From: Pseudomonas kuykendallii
GTDB taxonomy: Bacteria > Pseudomonadota > Gammaproteobacteria > Pseudomonadales > Pseudomonadaceae
Direction of reading: 5' to 3'
DNA: 64,000 nt
Assembly: GCF_900106975.1 (NCBI RefSeq)
Contig: NZ_FNNU01000001.1
Location: forward strand, 244,145 to 308,144
Both the position numbers and the translations under genes were made by a program. Positions 57,298-64,000 of the stretch are shown in pieces (the stretch's first letter is position 1; every line of letters begins with the position of its first letter). The notes beneath the pieces are model-generated. The model did not search any database and was not told the DNA's origin. It was given only the letters and a program-made list of their open reading frames with translations.

Positions 57298-58247
57298 TGA
57301 TGAAAAAGAAGAGCGATCTGATCTGGACCCTCGTCGGCCTCGGCGCCGTCGTGCTGTCCTGCTATCTGCTCTACCACGAAGTGCGCAACATCTCGCTGGA
57401 CGAGATCGCCGAGAGCCTCAAGGCGATTTCCGGGCACAACTGGGCGATGGCCGCCGCGGCAACCCTCGGCGCCTACTGCGCGCTGGCCTGGTACGACCGC
57501 ATCGCCGTCGCCCACCTGGGCAAGCACATTTCCTGGTGGTTCATCACGCTCTGCTCGTTCACCACCTACGCCCTGGCGCACAACATCGGCGCCTCGGTGT
57601 TTTCCGGCGCCCTGGTGCGCTATCGGGCCTACCGCAGCAAGAACCTCTCGGCCCAGGAAATCGGCATCCTGATCGTCTTCTGCTCGTTCACCTTCATCCT
57701 CGGGGCGATTCTCGCCGGCGGCTGCGTGCTGATCGCCCGGCCGCAACTGATCGACCGCGTCACCGACGTCACTCCCTGGCTGTCGGTGGTCATCGGCCTG
57801 TTCCTGCTGGCGCTGGTGGCGCTCTACGTGCTCGGTTCCTGGCGCCAGTTCAAGCCGTGGACCTACGGCAAGCTGCGCCTGGAATACCCCCGATTGGGCA
57901 TCGTCTTCCGCCAGTTGCTGGCCGGTCCGCTGGAGCTGGCGTGCGCGGCGGCGATCATTTATTTCGCCCTGCCGGAAGCCAACAATCCCGGTTATCTGGT
58001 GGTGCTAGGAGTGTTCCTCGCGTCCTTCTCGCTGGCGCTGCTCTCGCATGCGCCGGGCGGACTGGGCGTGCTCGAAGTGACCTTCCTGGCGGCGATGCCT
58101 GAGCTGCCAAAGGCCGACGTGCTGGCCGCGCTGATCGTTTTCCGCGGCCTCTACCTGCTGCTGCCGTTCGCCCTCTCGCTGTTCATCGTGCTGGGTTTCG
58201 AGTGGTCGCAATGGCGGCAGAAACGCCAGGCCGACGCCGCGCCCTGA
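57297..58247 (+). CDS. UPF0104/YbhN-like integral membrane protein
   Basis: A 316-residue inner-membrane protein with 7-8 hydrophobic segments and the features of the YbhN/lysylphosphatidylglycerol-synthetase-like transmembrane family: ALAHNIGASVFSGALVRYRA, a GGCVLIARPQLI loop and ALLSHAPGGLGVLEVTFLAA. These lack the soluble aminoacyltransferase domain of MprF, so lysyl transfer is not expected; roles in phospholipid handling are only suggested by the family. ATG 57297 or 57300 are both possible; the first overlaps the preceding ORF's TAA. No strong SD. Confidence 0.85.
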   Translation: MMKKKSDLIWTLVGLGAVVLSCYLLYHEVRNISLDEIAESLKAISGHNWAMAAAATLGAYCALAWYDRIAVAHLGKHISWWFITLCSFTTYALAHNIGASVFSGALVRYRAYRSKNLSAQEIGILIVFCSFTFILGAILAGGCVLIARPQLIDRVTDVTPWLSVVIGLFLLALVALYVLGSWRQFKPWTYGKLRLEYPRLGIVFRQLLAGPLELACAAAIIYFALPEANNPGYLVVLGVFLASFSLALLSHAPGGLGVLEVTFLAAMPELPKADVLAALIVFRGLYLLLPFALSLFIVLGFEWSQWRQKRQADAAP

Positions 58248-58345
58248 CGGCATGAGCCCGAATCCCTCCGGGCGATAACCGGGGGAAGCATTCGGCGCCG
58301 CTCTCGCATACACTGCGCGGCCGTTTTTTCCCGGTGAGCGCGCCC

Positions 58346-59611
58346 ATGACCTTCTCAACTCCGGCCCGTGCCTGTGGCATCGACTTCGGCACCTCCAACT
58401 CCACCGTCGGCTGGCTGCGCCCCGGCGAGGAGTCGCTGATCGCCCTGGAGGACGGCAAGATCACCCTGCCGTCGGTGGTCTTCTTCAATTTCGAGGAGCG
58501 CCGCCCGGTGTTCGGCCGCCTGGCCCTGCACGAATACCTCGAAGGCTACGAAGGCCGCCTGATGCGCTCGCTGAAGAGCCTGCTGGGCTCCAAGCTGCTG
58601 AAGAGCGAAACCGCCGTGCTCGGCAGCGCACTGCCCTTCGAGTCGATCCTCGGGCTGTTCCTCGGCCAGCTCAAGCAACGCGCCGAAGCCCATGCCGGGC
58701 GCGAATTCGAGCAGGTGGTGCTGGGCCGCCCGGTGTACTTCGTCGATGACGACCCCCAGGCCGACAAGGAAGCCGAGGACACCCTGGTGCGGGTGGCGCA
58801 CACCCTGGGTTTCAACGACGTGTCCTTCCAGTACGAACCGATCGCCGCGGCCTTCGACTACGAATCCGCCATCGAGCGCGAGGAGCTGGTGCTGATCGTC
58901 GACATCGGCGGCGGTACCTCGGACTTTTCGCTGGTGCGACTGTCGCCCGAGCGCCGCCAGGTCGCCGACCGGCAGAGCGACATCCTGGCCACCGGCGGCG
59001 TGCACATCGGCGGGACCGACTTCGACAAGCAGCTGAGCCTGCGCGGGGTGATGCCGCTGTTCGGCTACGGCAGCCGGATGAAGAGCGACGCGCCGATGCC
59101 CACCAGCGTGCACCTCAACCTGGCGACCTGGCACACGATCAACGCGGTGTACGCGCAGAAGTCGCAGCTGGCCTTGCAGAGCATGCGCTACGACGTCGCC
59201 GACCCGACCGGCATCGATCGCCTGATGCGCCTGATTTCGTTGCGCGCCGGCCACTGGCTGGCGATGCAGGTAGAGGAAAGCAAGATCGCCCTGACCGATG
59301 CCCTGGAGCACCGCATCGACCTCGGGCGGATCGAGGAGAATCTGGCGGCGGACTTCGACCGGCCGCTGTTCGAGCAGGCCATCGATCCGTTGCTCGAGCG
59401 CGTGCGCGGCAGCGTCGGCGAGCTGCTGGGCCGCGCGCAAGTCGGTGTGGAGCAGGTCGACACGGTGTTCTTCACCGGGGGTTCGAGCGGCATCCCGGCG
59501 TTGCGTCGCAGCGTGGCGGCGCTGTTGCCGAACGCCCGTCACGTCGAGGGCAACACCTTCGGCAGCATCGGCAGCGGCCTCGCGATCGAGGCGAAGAAGC
59601 GCTACGGCTGA
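58346..59611 (+). CDS. Hsp70-like protein, YegD type
   Basis: A 421-residue actin-fold ATPase lacking the DnaK substrate domain. Nucleotide-binding motifs are present: phosphate-1 CGIDFGTSNSTVGWL (~10-24), phosphate-2 VLIVDIGGGTSDFSLV (~190) and adenosine motif FFTGGSSGIPALRR (~380). E. coli YegD is the reference of this family; its client is unknown. ATG 58346 is preferred over the GTG at 58334. It corresponds in position to PA4873 and is convergent with a small gene at 59621. Confidence 0.87.
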   Translation: MTFSTPARACGIDFGTSNSTVGWLRPGEESLIALEDGKITLPSVVFFNFEERRPVFGRLALHEYLEGYEGRLMRSLKSLLGSKLLKSETAVLGSALPFESILGLFLGQLKQRAEAHAGREFEQVVLGRPVYFVDDDPQADKEAEDTLVRVAHTLGFNDVSFQYEPIAAAFDYESAIEREELVLIVDIGGGTSDFSLVRLSPERRQVADRQSDILATGGVHIGGTDFDKQLSLRGVMPLFGYGSRMKSDAPMPTSVHLNLATWHTINAVYAQKSQLALQSMRYDVADPTGIDRLMRLISLRAGHWLAMQVEESKIALTDALEHRIDLGRIEENLAADFDRPLFEQAIDPLLERVRGSVGELLGRAQVGVEQVDTVFFTGGSSGIPALRRSVAALLPNARHVEGNTFGSIGSGLAIEAKKRYG

Positions 59612-59620
59612 CCGGCCAGC

Positions 59621-59830
59621 TCAGTCCAGCGGCTGGATGCTGACGTCGCTGATGCCCACCACCGGCGCCAGCTCCACCAGTTCCTCGAGGACCAGATCGT
59701 CGTTCACCGCCAGGTTGTTCTTGCGTGCGAGCTCCTTCACCGCGTCGATGATCGGGATGTCGAGGTTCTCGATGACATCGGTGTGCGGCTCGCCCTGCAG
59801 GGTGTAGTGGATCTCGTAGTGCTCGCTCAT
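59621..59830 (-). CDS. Small acidic hypothetical protein
   Basis: A 69-residue acidic protein (begins MSEHYEIHYTLQGEPHTDVI, contains ELARKNNLAVNDDLVLEELV, ends ISDVSIQPLD) with an alternating strand-helix pattern suggesting a compact fold. ATG 59830 has GGAGG 8 bases upstream; the in-frame extension to 59980 is Arg/Pro-rich and not used. No family recognised. It lies downstream of the SDR gene on the same strand (about 120 bases). Confidence 0.7.
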   Translation of the reverse strand: MSEHYEIHYTLQGEPHTDVIENLDIPIIDAVKELARKNNLAVNDDLVLEELVELAPVVGISDVSIQPLD

Positions 59831-59951
59831 GGCGCAATCCTCCGGGTCTACACAGGGTTGATCCCTGCGCGCCGGGGAATGTTCGGGATCTCCGCCGAGC
59901 GGTAGTGGCACCGCGCCCATCCTGGAGGAAGGACGGCGCGCGGCGCGGGGT

Positions 59952-60809
59952 TCAGAGGATCGGCTTGCCGCCGGTGACACCGATTCGGGTGCCGGAAATG
60001 TAGCTGGACTCGTCGGAGGCGAGCATGACGAAGGCCGGCGCCACTTCCACCGGTTGTCCCGGACGCCCCATCGGGGTTTCGCTGCCGAAGCTCTTCACAT
60101 CGTCCTCGGGCATGGTCGAGACGATCAGCGGCGTCCAGACCGGGCCGGGCGCGACGCTGTTGGCGCGGATGCCCTTCTCGGCGAGCAGTTGGGCGAGGCC
60201 CGCGGTGAAGTTGGCGATGGCGCCCTTGGTCGCGGCATAGGCCAGCAGCGTCGGCTTGGGCATGTCCGAGTTGACCGACGTGGTGTTGATGATCGAACCG
60301 CCCTTGGGCATGTGCGGCACCGCTGCCTTGACGATGCGAAACATCGCCGTGATGTTTACGTCGAAGGTGTGCACCCATTCTTCGTCGGGAATCTCGTCGA
60401 GCGACGCGCGGCTCATCTGGAACGCGGCATTGTTCACCAGCACGTCGATCTTGCCGAACTCGGCGACCGTCTTTTCCACCAGGTGCAGGCACAGCTCGCG
60501 GTCGGCGAGGTCGCCCGGCAGCAGCAGCGCCTTGCGCCCCGCCTGCTCGACCAGCCGCGCGGTGTCATTGGCGTCCTCGTGCTCATCCAGATAGGCGATG
60601 GCGACGTTGGCCCCCTCGCGGGCGAAGGCGATCGCCACCGCGCGGCCAATGCCGCTGTCGGCGCCGGTGATCAGCGCCGTCTTGCCCATCAGCCGGCCGG
60701 AACCCTGATAGCTGTCCTCACCACAGTCCGGCAGCGGGTTCATGCGCCCCTGGCTGCCGGGGTTCTGCTGCGGCTGGCTGGCGAAGGGCGGAGTCGGATA
60801 ATCGGTCAT
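59952..60809 (-). CDS. SDR family oxidoreductase with N-terminal extension (YhxC/YghA type)
   Basis: A 285-residue NAD(P)-dependent dehydrogenase. The cofactor loop TGADSGIG is at 48-55, NNAA follows in DVLVNNAAFQMS, and the catalytic YxxxK is in LAYAATKGAIANF. The ~40-residue Pro/Gln-rich N-terminal extension (FASQPQQNPGSQGRMNPLPD) is typical of the YghA/YhxC/YdaD general-stress branch. Substrate unknown. SD AGGAG lies upstream of ATG 60809. The neighbouring lipase gene is on the same strand, 97 bases upstream. Confidence 0.9.
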   Translation of the reverse strand: MTDYPTPPFASQPQQNPGSQGRMNPLPDCGEDSYQGSGRLMGKTALITGADSGIGRAVAIAFAREGANVAIAYLDEHEDANDTARLVEQAGRKALLLPGDLADRELCLHLVEKTVAEFGKIDVLVNNAAFQMSRASLDEIPDEEWVHTFDVNITAMFRIVKAAVPHMPKGGSIINTTSVNSDMPKPTLLAYAATKGAIANFTAGLAQLLAEKGIRANSVAPGPVWTPLIVSTMPEDDVKSFGSETPMGRPGQPVEVAPAFVMLASDESSYISGTRIGVTGGKPIL

Positions 60810-60906
60810 GGAAAGCTCCTGTCGGATTGGGAATACACCCAGTAACGACAGGAGCGTTTTTGCCGCAGTTCAGCCAAACCGGCGGGCGGTAGCAGAGCGC
60901 GGGCCG

Positions 60907-61797
60907 TCAGCAGCCGGCTTCGCGCAGACGCGCCGCATGCTCGAGATACAGCCCGACAGGGTCCACGCCGTCCGGCACGCGGCCGGAGAACTGGTTGATC
61001 AGGTCGAGGTGGTCCAGCGGGTAATCCGAGCGGATCACCTGGCCCAGGTGGGCGCTGAAACGTCCGACGAATCCGTCGTTCTGCCCGGCCTCGCGGACGA
61101 AGGTGCGCGACAGCGTCCGGCACATCGCCTGGCTCGGATCGAGACGGTTGCGGCCGCGGTCGGTGACGCCCGGCTGCAGCGTGCCAGCCCAGGAGTAGTA
61201 GCGCACGCCGTCCACTTCGTAGTCGCCCTCGCCGCCCCACACCGTGGGCACGCCCTGGGGAAAGCGCTGGTTGAACGACTGCATGCCGGCGCAGGTGAGC
61301 GCGCGGTGCGAGGCGATCCCGTCGAGCGGCAGATGCAGGCTGTACTCGTGGCTCTCGAACAGTTCCAGCATCCGCGCCACGCCATGCGCCGCGCGCGCCG
61401 CGAACTTCTCCCGACGACCGTTGTGCGGCAGTTTCTGCACCAGATAGTCGGCCAGCTCCGAGCCCTGGTTCGGCCCGCCGACACTGGTCACCGAGGCGAC
61501 CCACTGCGGCCTGAGCGCCGCCGCGTAGCGCACCGTCAGCGCGCCCTGGCTGTGGCCGATCAGGTTGACCTTCTGCGCGCCGGTGGTGGCGAGGATCTCG
61601 CCAATGCGTTCGAGCAACTGCTCGCCACGCACCTCATTGCCGTTGAGCGACGACACCTTGGGGGTGAACACCTGCGCGCCCTGCTCGCGCAGCGCGGAAT
61701 CGATGCCGTACCAGTAAGGACGCCCGGCCAGGCGAACGAAGCCGAGCAGGCCATGCACGAGAACGAGGGGATAGCGGGTGTGCGCGTCAGGCGGCAT
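60907..61797 (-). CDS. Family I lipase without a signal peptide
   Basis: A 296-residue alpha/beta-hydrolase of the Pseudomonas lipase (LipA/LipC) family that would hydrolyse triacylglycerols or esters. Catalytic Ser83 is in GHSQG; the acid lies in GQNDGFVGRFSAHLG and the histidine in YPLDHLDLINQ. Two cysteines (LTCAGMQ and AMCRTLSR) match the pair that forms the disulfide in secreted lipases. The start (ATG 61797, AGGAG 7 bases upstream) opens MPPDAHTRYPLVLVHGLLGF, almost exactly the mature N terminus of the secreted enzymes (Ser82 there), with no signal peptide. No foldase gene (lif) is nearby. In frame upstream, across one TGA, lies a 28-codon hydrophobic ORF. Confidence 0.9.
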   Translation of the reverse strand: MPPDAHTRYPLVLVHGLLGFVRLAGRPYWYGIDSALREQGAQVFTPKVSSLNGNEVRGEQLLERIGEILATTGAQKVNLIGHSQGALTVRYAAALRPQWVASVTSVGGPNQGSELADYLVQKLPHNGRREKFAARAAHGVARMLELFESHEYSLHLPLDGIASHRALTCAGMQSFNQRFPQGVPTVWGGEGDYEVDGVRYYSWAGTLQPGVTDRGRNRLDPSQAMCRTLSRTFVREAGQNDGFVGRFSAHLGQVIRSDYPLDHLDLINQFSGRVPDGVDPVGLYLEHAARLREAGC

Positions 61798-61848
61798 ATG
61801 CGGACTCCTGTCGGCAGCGGCGACGCCGGTCGACGCTGCCGCGAAGGA

Positions 61849-61935
61849 TCAGAACAACAGCTTGAAGAAGGCGATGACCACGATCAGGCCGATCAGAAAG
61901 ATGATGCCGACTGTACTACCAAGAAACTTCAACAT
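61849..61935 (-). CDS. 28-residue single-pass membrane peptide, in frame with the lipase
   Basis: The ORF MLKFLGSTVGIIFLIG... (28 residues, ending FFKLLF) is one hydrophobic helix with a charged N terminus. AAGGA lies 9 bases upstream. It ends in TGA at 61849-61851; reading through that TGA gives SFAAASTGVAAADRSPH and then the lipase, with no further stop. It may be an independent small membrane protein of the kind common in bacteria, or a detached secretion segment of the lipase. It is too short for routine ORF calling. Confidence 0.5.
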   Translation of the reverse strand: MLKFLGSTVGIIFLIGLIVVIAFFKLLF

Positions 61936-62110
61936 GAGCAGGATTCCTTTTCTGGGGTTCACTGTTGTGACCCCGGCCGCCGCGCGTAGGTTCGCCCGAA
62001 TGCGGCAGAGGCGCTGCGCGGGTGCGGATCAAACCAAGCGGCGAACTACCGGCGAGGGTCATCGCTCCAAGCTCTGTCAGACACACATCATCCGCACAGG
62101 AATAATCCGC

Positions 62111-62455
62111 ATGATCAAGCAGAGCCTCGCCTTCGCCGCCCTCCTTGCCACCCTCGGCGGCTGCGCCACCAACCCGGAAAACCCGGTCGATTACGTCACC
62201 TACCGGCACGAGCCGCTGGTCGAGCAGGTCAAGATCGGCATGACCAAGGAGCAGGCCCTCGCCCTCGGCGGCCCGGCGTCCAGCGAAATGGGCCGCACCG
62301 TGTATCCGGGCAGCTGCAACAACTATGTGCTCAACCACGACGGCAAGGAACAGCCCTACTACGTCGCTTTCGACGCCAACGACCGCGTCCAGGATAAGGG
62401 CTTCCTGACCTGCAAGGAAATGGAAACCAACGAGCGCACCAAGAACAAGCTGTAA
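62111..62455 (+). CDS. osmE: Osmotically inducible lipoprotein OsmE
   Basis: A 114-residue envelope lipoprotein of the SmpA/OmlA-like fold. The signal MIKQSLAFAALLATLGGC gives lipidated Cys18, followed by ATNPENPVDYVTYRHEPLV and IGMTKEQALALGGPASSEM. In E. coli OsmE is induced by high osmolarity; P. aeruginosa has it at the matching position (PA4876). ATG 62111 has AGGAA upstream. It is followed by a terminator and by a run of small stress-type genes. Confidence 0.9.
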   Translation: MIKQSLAFAALLATLGGCATNPENPVDYVTYRHEPLVEQVKIGMTKEQALALGGPASSEMGRTVYPGSCNNYVLNHDGKEQPYYVAFDANDRVQDKGFLTCKEMETNERTKNKL

Positions 62456-62463
62456 GCCTGGCC

Positions 62464-62485
62464 GCCGCCATCCTCCGATGGCGGC
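62464..62485 (+). terminator. Hairpin terminator after osmE
   Basis: GCCGCCATC and GATGGCGGC form a perfect 9-bp stem with loop CTCC, 8 bases after the stop codon. Only two T residues follow directly, then CCCC. Confidence 0.6.
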
Positions 62486-62587
62486 TTCCCCTCCCGGACC
62501 GCGTCCTGCCGTCCGTCCAGCGATCCGAAACTTCGCCCCTGGCACCAGTCGAATTTCCTGAGCACCCGTGAAATCAGGAGAGCCGTC

Positions 62588-63019
62588 ATGCCCCGTGGCG
62601 ATAAATCCGACTACAGCGAAAAGCAGAAGCGCAAGGCCGAGCACATCGAGCAGAGCTACGAGCAACGCGGCCTGTCCAGCGATGAAGCCGAGGCGCGAGC
62701 CTGGGCCACGGTGAACAAGCAGTCCGGCGGTGGCGAGAAAAAAGGCGGCTCTGGCCAGGGCAAGAGCGAGACCGCCAAGCGCGCCGACCGCAAGGACTCC
62801 GCCCAACGGGCCGCCGCCGCGCGCAAGGGCGAGCCGGCCAGTCGTGGCCCGGCCAATCGTGGCCCGGCCAATCGAGGTTCGGCACAGTCGCGATCGCGTA
62901 GCGGCAGCACTTCCCTCACCGAGATGACCCGCGACGAACTGATGAAGCGTACCCGCGAGCGCGATGTGCGCGGACGTTCGAGCATGCGCAAGGCGGAGTT
63001 GATCCGCGCCCTCAGCTGA
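62588..63019 (+). CDS. Small basic protein with C-terminal SAP/Rho-N-like motif
   Basis: A 143-residue basic protein. Residues 1-50 are a helical, charged stretch (DKSDYSEKQKRKAEHIEQSY, SSDEAEARAWATVNKQ). The middle is Gly/Lys/Ser-rich low complexity with a short tandem repeat (RGPANRGPANRGS), and the C terminus TEMTRDELMKRTRERDVRGR followed by SSMRKAELIRALS resembles SAP or Rho-N type nucleic-acid-binding helices. Similar Pseudomonas proteins are annotated as plasmid stabilisation or hypothetical; a DNA-binding role is inferred. ATG 62588 has AGGAG 7 bases upstream. Confidence 0.75.
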   Translation: MPRGDKSDYSEKQKRKAEHIEQSYEQRGLSSDEAEARAWATVNKQSGGGEKKGGSGQGKSETAKRADRKDSAQRAAAARKGEPASRGPANRGPANRGSAQSRSRSGSTSLTEMTRDELMKRTRERDVRGRSSMRKAELIRALS

Positions 63020-63033
63020 ACCTGGAGACTGCC

Positions 63034-63210
63034 ATGACCCCCGACTCGCCCCGCGACAGACCGGACCCGACCCAGCCGAAAGTCACCCCGGACAACGCCC
63101 ACAACCCGTTGCCGCCGATGCCCGCGCACCAGGACGTAGTGCAGAAACCGGCGCCGCAGCCGGAAAACGAAGCCGATCTGGAGCGCGAGCAGCCCCGCAA
63201 CTGGCGTTGA
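63034..63210 (+). CDS. Small proline-rich hypothetical protein
   Basis: A 58-residue Pro/Asp/Asn-rich protein (MTPDSPRDRPDPTQPKVTPD... ending EREQPRNWR) with no hydrophobic core, probably disordered. ATG 63034 has GGAG 8 bases upstream. It starts 14 bases after the preceding gene, so the two are likely cotranscribed. No family recognised. Confidence 0.6.
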   Translation: MTPDSPRDRPDPTQPKVTPDNAHNPLPPMPAHQDVVQKPAPQPENEADLEREQPRNWR

Positions 63211-63332
63211 AGCCAGACGGCCCGACGGTGCGAAACCTTTGGCGCCGTCGAGCACTCACAACAGGGTCGCCTGGGCCATCCTGCCGTCAGAGCAGGAGCG
63301 TCAGGCCGTGATCCACGCCTAGGAGATTCCTG

Positions 63333-63866
63333 ATGAGCTACGTACAACTGAGTGACAAGAACACCCTGCGCGAACGCGCGCGCCAGCACGTCGAAAACGG
63401 TGCGGTGACCGAGAGCTACAGCGCCGACAAAGACGTCGTGCTCAAGCTGCTCAACGATTCGCTGGCCACCGAGCTGGTCTGCTACCTGCGCTACAAGCGC
63501 CACTACTACATGGCGACCGGCCTGCGGGCGAGCGTCGCCGCCGATGAGTTCCTCGAGCACGCCGGGCAGGAACAGGAACACGCCGACCGCCTGGCCGAGC
63601 GCATCGTCCAGTTGGGCGGAGAACCGGATTTCAACCCCGACAGCCTGACCGAGCGCTCCCACGCCGAATACACCGAGGGCAACGGCCTGCGCGACATGGT
63701 CTTCGAGAACCTCGTCGCCGAGCGCATCGCCATCGACAGCTACAAGGAAATCGTCCAGTACCTGGGCGACAAGGACCCGACCACCCGGCGCATCTTCGAG
63801 GACATTCTCGCCCAGGAAGAGGAACACGCCGACGACCTGGCCGGGCTGCTCGACGGGATGAACTGA
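63333..63866 (+). CDS. Bacterioferritin/ferritin-like protein
   Basis: A 177-residue four-helix ferritin-like protein. The di-iron ligand pattern is visible in four segments: LLNDSLATELVCYLRYKRH (Glu), EFLEHAGQEQEHADRLAERI (Glu-x2-His), ENLVAERIAIDSYKEI (Glu) and EDILAQEEEHADDLAGLL (Glu-x2-His). It is longer than Dps and resembles the P. aeruginosa protein at the matching position (PA4880), called a probable bacterioferritin. A role in iron storage or detoxification is expected from the family. Good SD (AGGAG) before ATG 63333. Confidence 0.88.
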   Translation: MSYVQLSDKNTLRERARQHVENGAVTESYSADKDVVLKLLNDSLATELVCYLRYKRHYYMATGLRASVAADEFLEHAGQEQEHADRLAERIVQLGGEPDFNPDSLTERSHAEYTEGNGLRDMVFENLVAERIAIDSYKEIVQYLGDKDPTTRRIFEDILAQEEEHADDLAGLLDGMN

Positions 63867-63924
63867 TCCGGGCGAGCGGCCCGGGCCTGCCGATCCGCCA
63901 AGGCCGCCAGGTGCCTTGCCAGAT

Positions 63925-63995
63925 GTAGGGTGGATGACGTTTTTTTTCCACCGTTACCGCGCGTGGTGGATCGGTGAAGCGCGATCCACCCTACG
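63925..63995. repeat. REP-like element, GTAGGGTGGAT type, at the right edge
   Basis: GTAGGGTGGAT at the left end and ATCCACCCTAC at the right are exact inverted repeats. Inside are T8 followed by CCACCG and GCGTGGTGGATCGGTGAAGCGCG, matching module B of the urtD-urtE array. It may extend past the window. Confidence 0.85.
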
Positions 63996-64000
63996 GTCCT

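Noticed and set aside
62842..62880. Short direct repeat in the coding region (CGTGGCCCGGCCAAT twice)
   Set aside because: It encodes the RGPAN repeat of a low-complexity linker and needs no separate explanation.

Overview
The window is chromosomal DNA of a G+C-rich gammaproteobacterium, almost certainly a Pseudomonas related to P. aeruginosa. The evidence is gene content and order. One block (motA, HDOD protein, rhdA, psd, PilZ-like protein, fimX) matches the P. aeruginosa PA4954-PA4959 order. A second, long block (speA, sui1, DUF2333, gcbA, ctpL, dsbD, aroQ, accBC, prmA, DUF3426 protein, dusB, fis, purH, purD, retS, marC-like, urtABCDE, ureD, ureA, acetyltransferase, ureB, ureC, oxaloacetate decarboxylase, Hsp70-like, osmE, bacterioferritin) follows the PA4839-PA4880 order. 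These locus correspondences are from memory. I see no tRNA, rRNA, CRISPR array, prophage or intact insertion sequence.

Layout. 1-8.3 kb: flagellar stator gene motA (3' end outside the window), a divergent HDOD protein, the rhdA-psd pair, and a PilZ-like protein followed by fimX (c-di-GMP control of type IV pili). 8.3-18.3 kb: an accessory stretch between the two syntenic blocks, with a thioester-containing alpha-2-macroglobulin lipoprotein, a MATE transporter, a DUF2214 membrane protein, and a CMD-family protein/azoreductase pair divergent from a MocR regulator. 18.3-28.3 kb: speA, sui1, NUDIX and DUF2333 on the minus strand, then the diguanylate cyclase gcbA, chemoreceptor ctpL and dsbD. 28.4-37.8 kb: housekeeping genes for shikimate, fatty acid and purine synthesis, ribosomal protein methylation, tRNA modification and Fis. 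37.9-41.4 kb: hybrid sensor retS and a MarC-like protein. 41.5-51.8 kb: a nitrogen-scavenging region with a sigma-54-type promoter, the urea ABC transporter urtABCDE and urease genes ureD-ureA-(GNAT)-ureB-ureC. ureEFG are not in the window. 51.9-64 kb: redox and stress genes, including two COG4315 paralogues, glutathione peroxidase, an OprD-type porin, a YbiI-type zinc finger, oxaloacetate decarboxylase, a YbhN-like membrane protein, an Hsp70-like protein, an SDR, a lipase without signal peptide, osmE, a ferritin-like protein and several very small proteins.

Themes. Several genes bear on the motile-to-sessile decision (motA, fimX, gcbA, retS, ctpL). The urt/ure region forms a urea uptake and hydrolysis unit whose intergenic gaps are filled with palindromic repeats: a hairpin after urtA, a roughly 540 bp tandem array of about 155 bp units between urtD and urtE, and a perfect 21-bp inverted repeat abutting the ureC ribosome binding site. 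The same two repeat cores (GTAGGGTGGAT and GTAGGGTGCGC) recur elsewhere in the window. The most unusual coding observation is a lipase that begins at the mature-enzyme N terminus and lies in frame, across one TGA, with a 28-codon transmembrane ORF.
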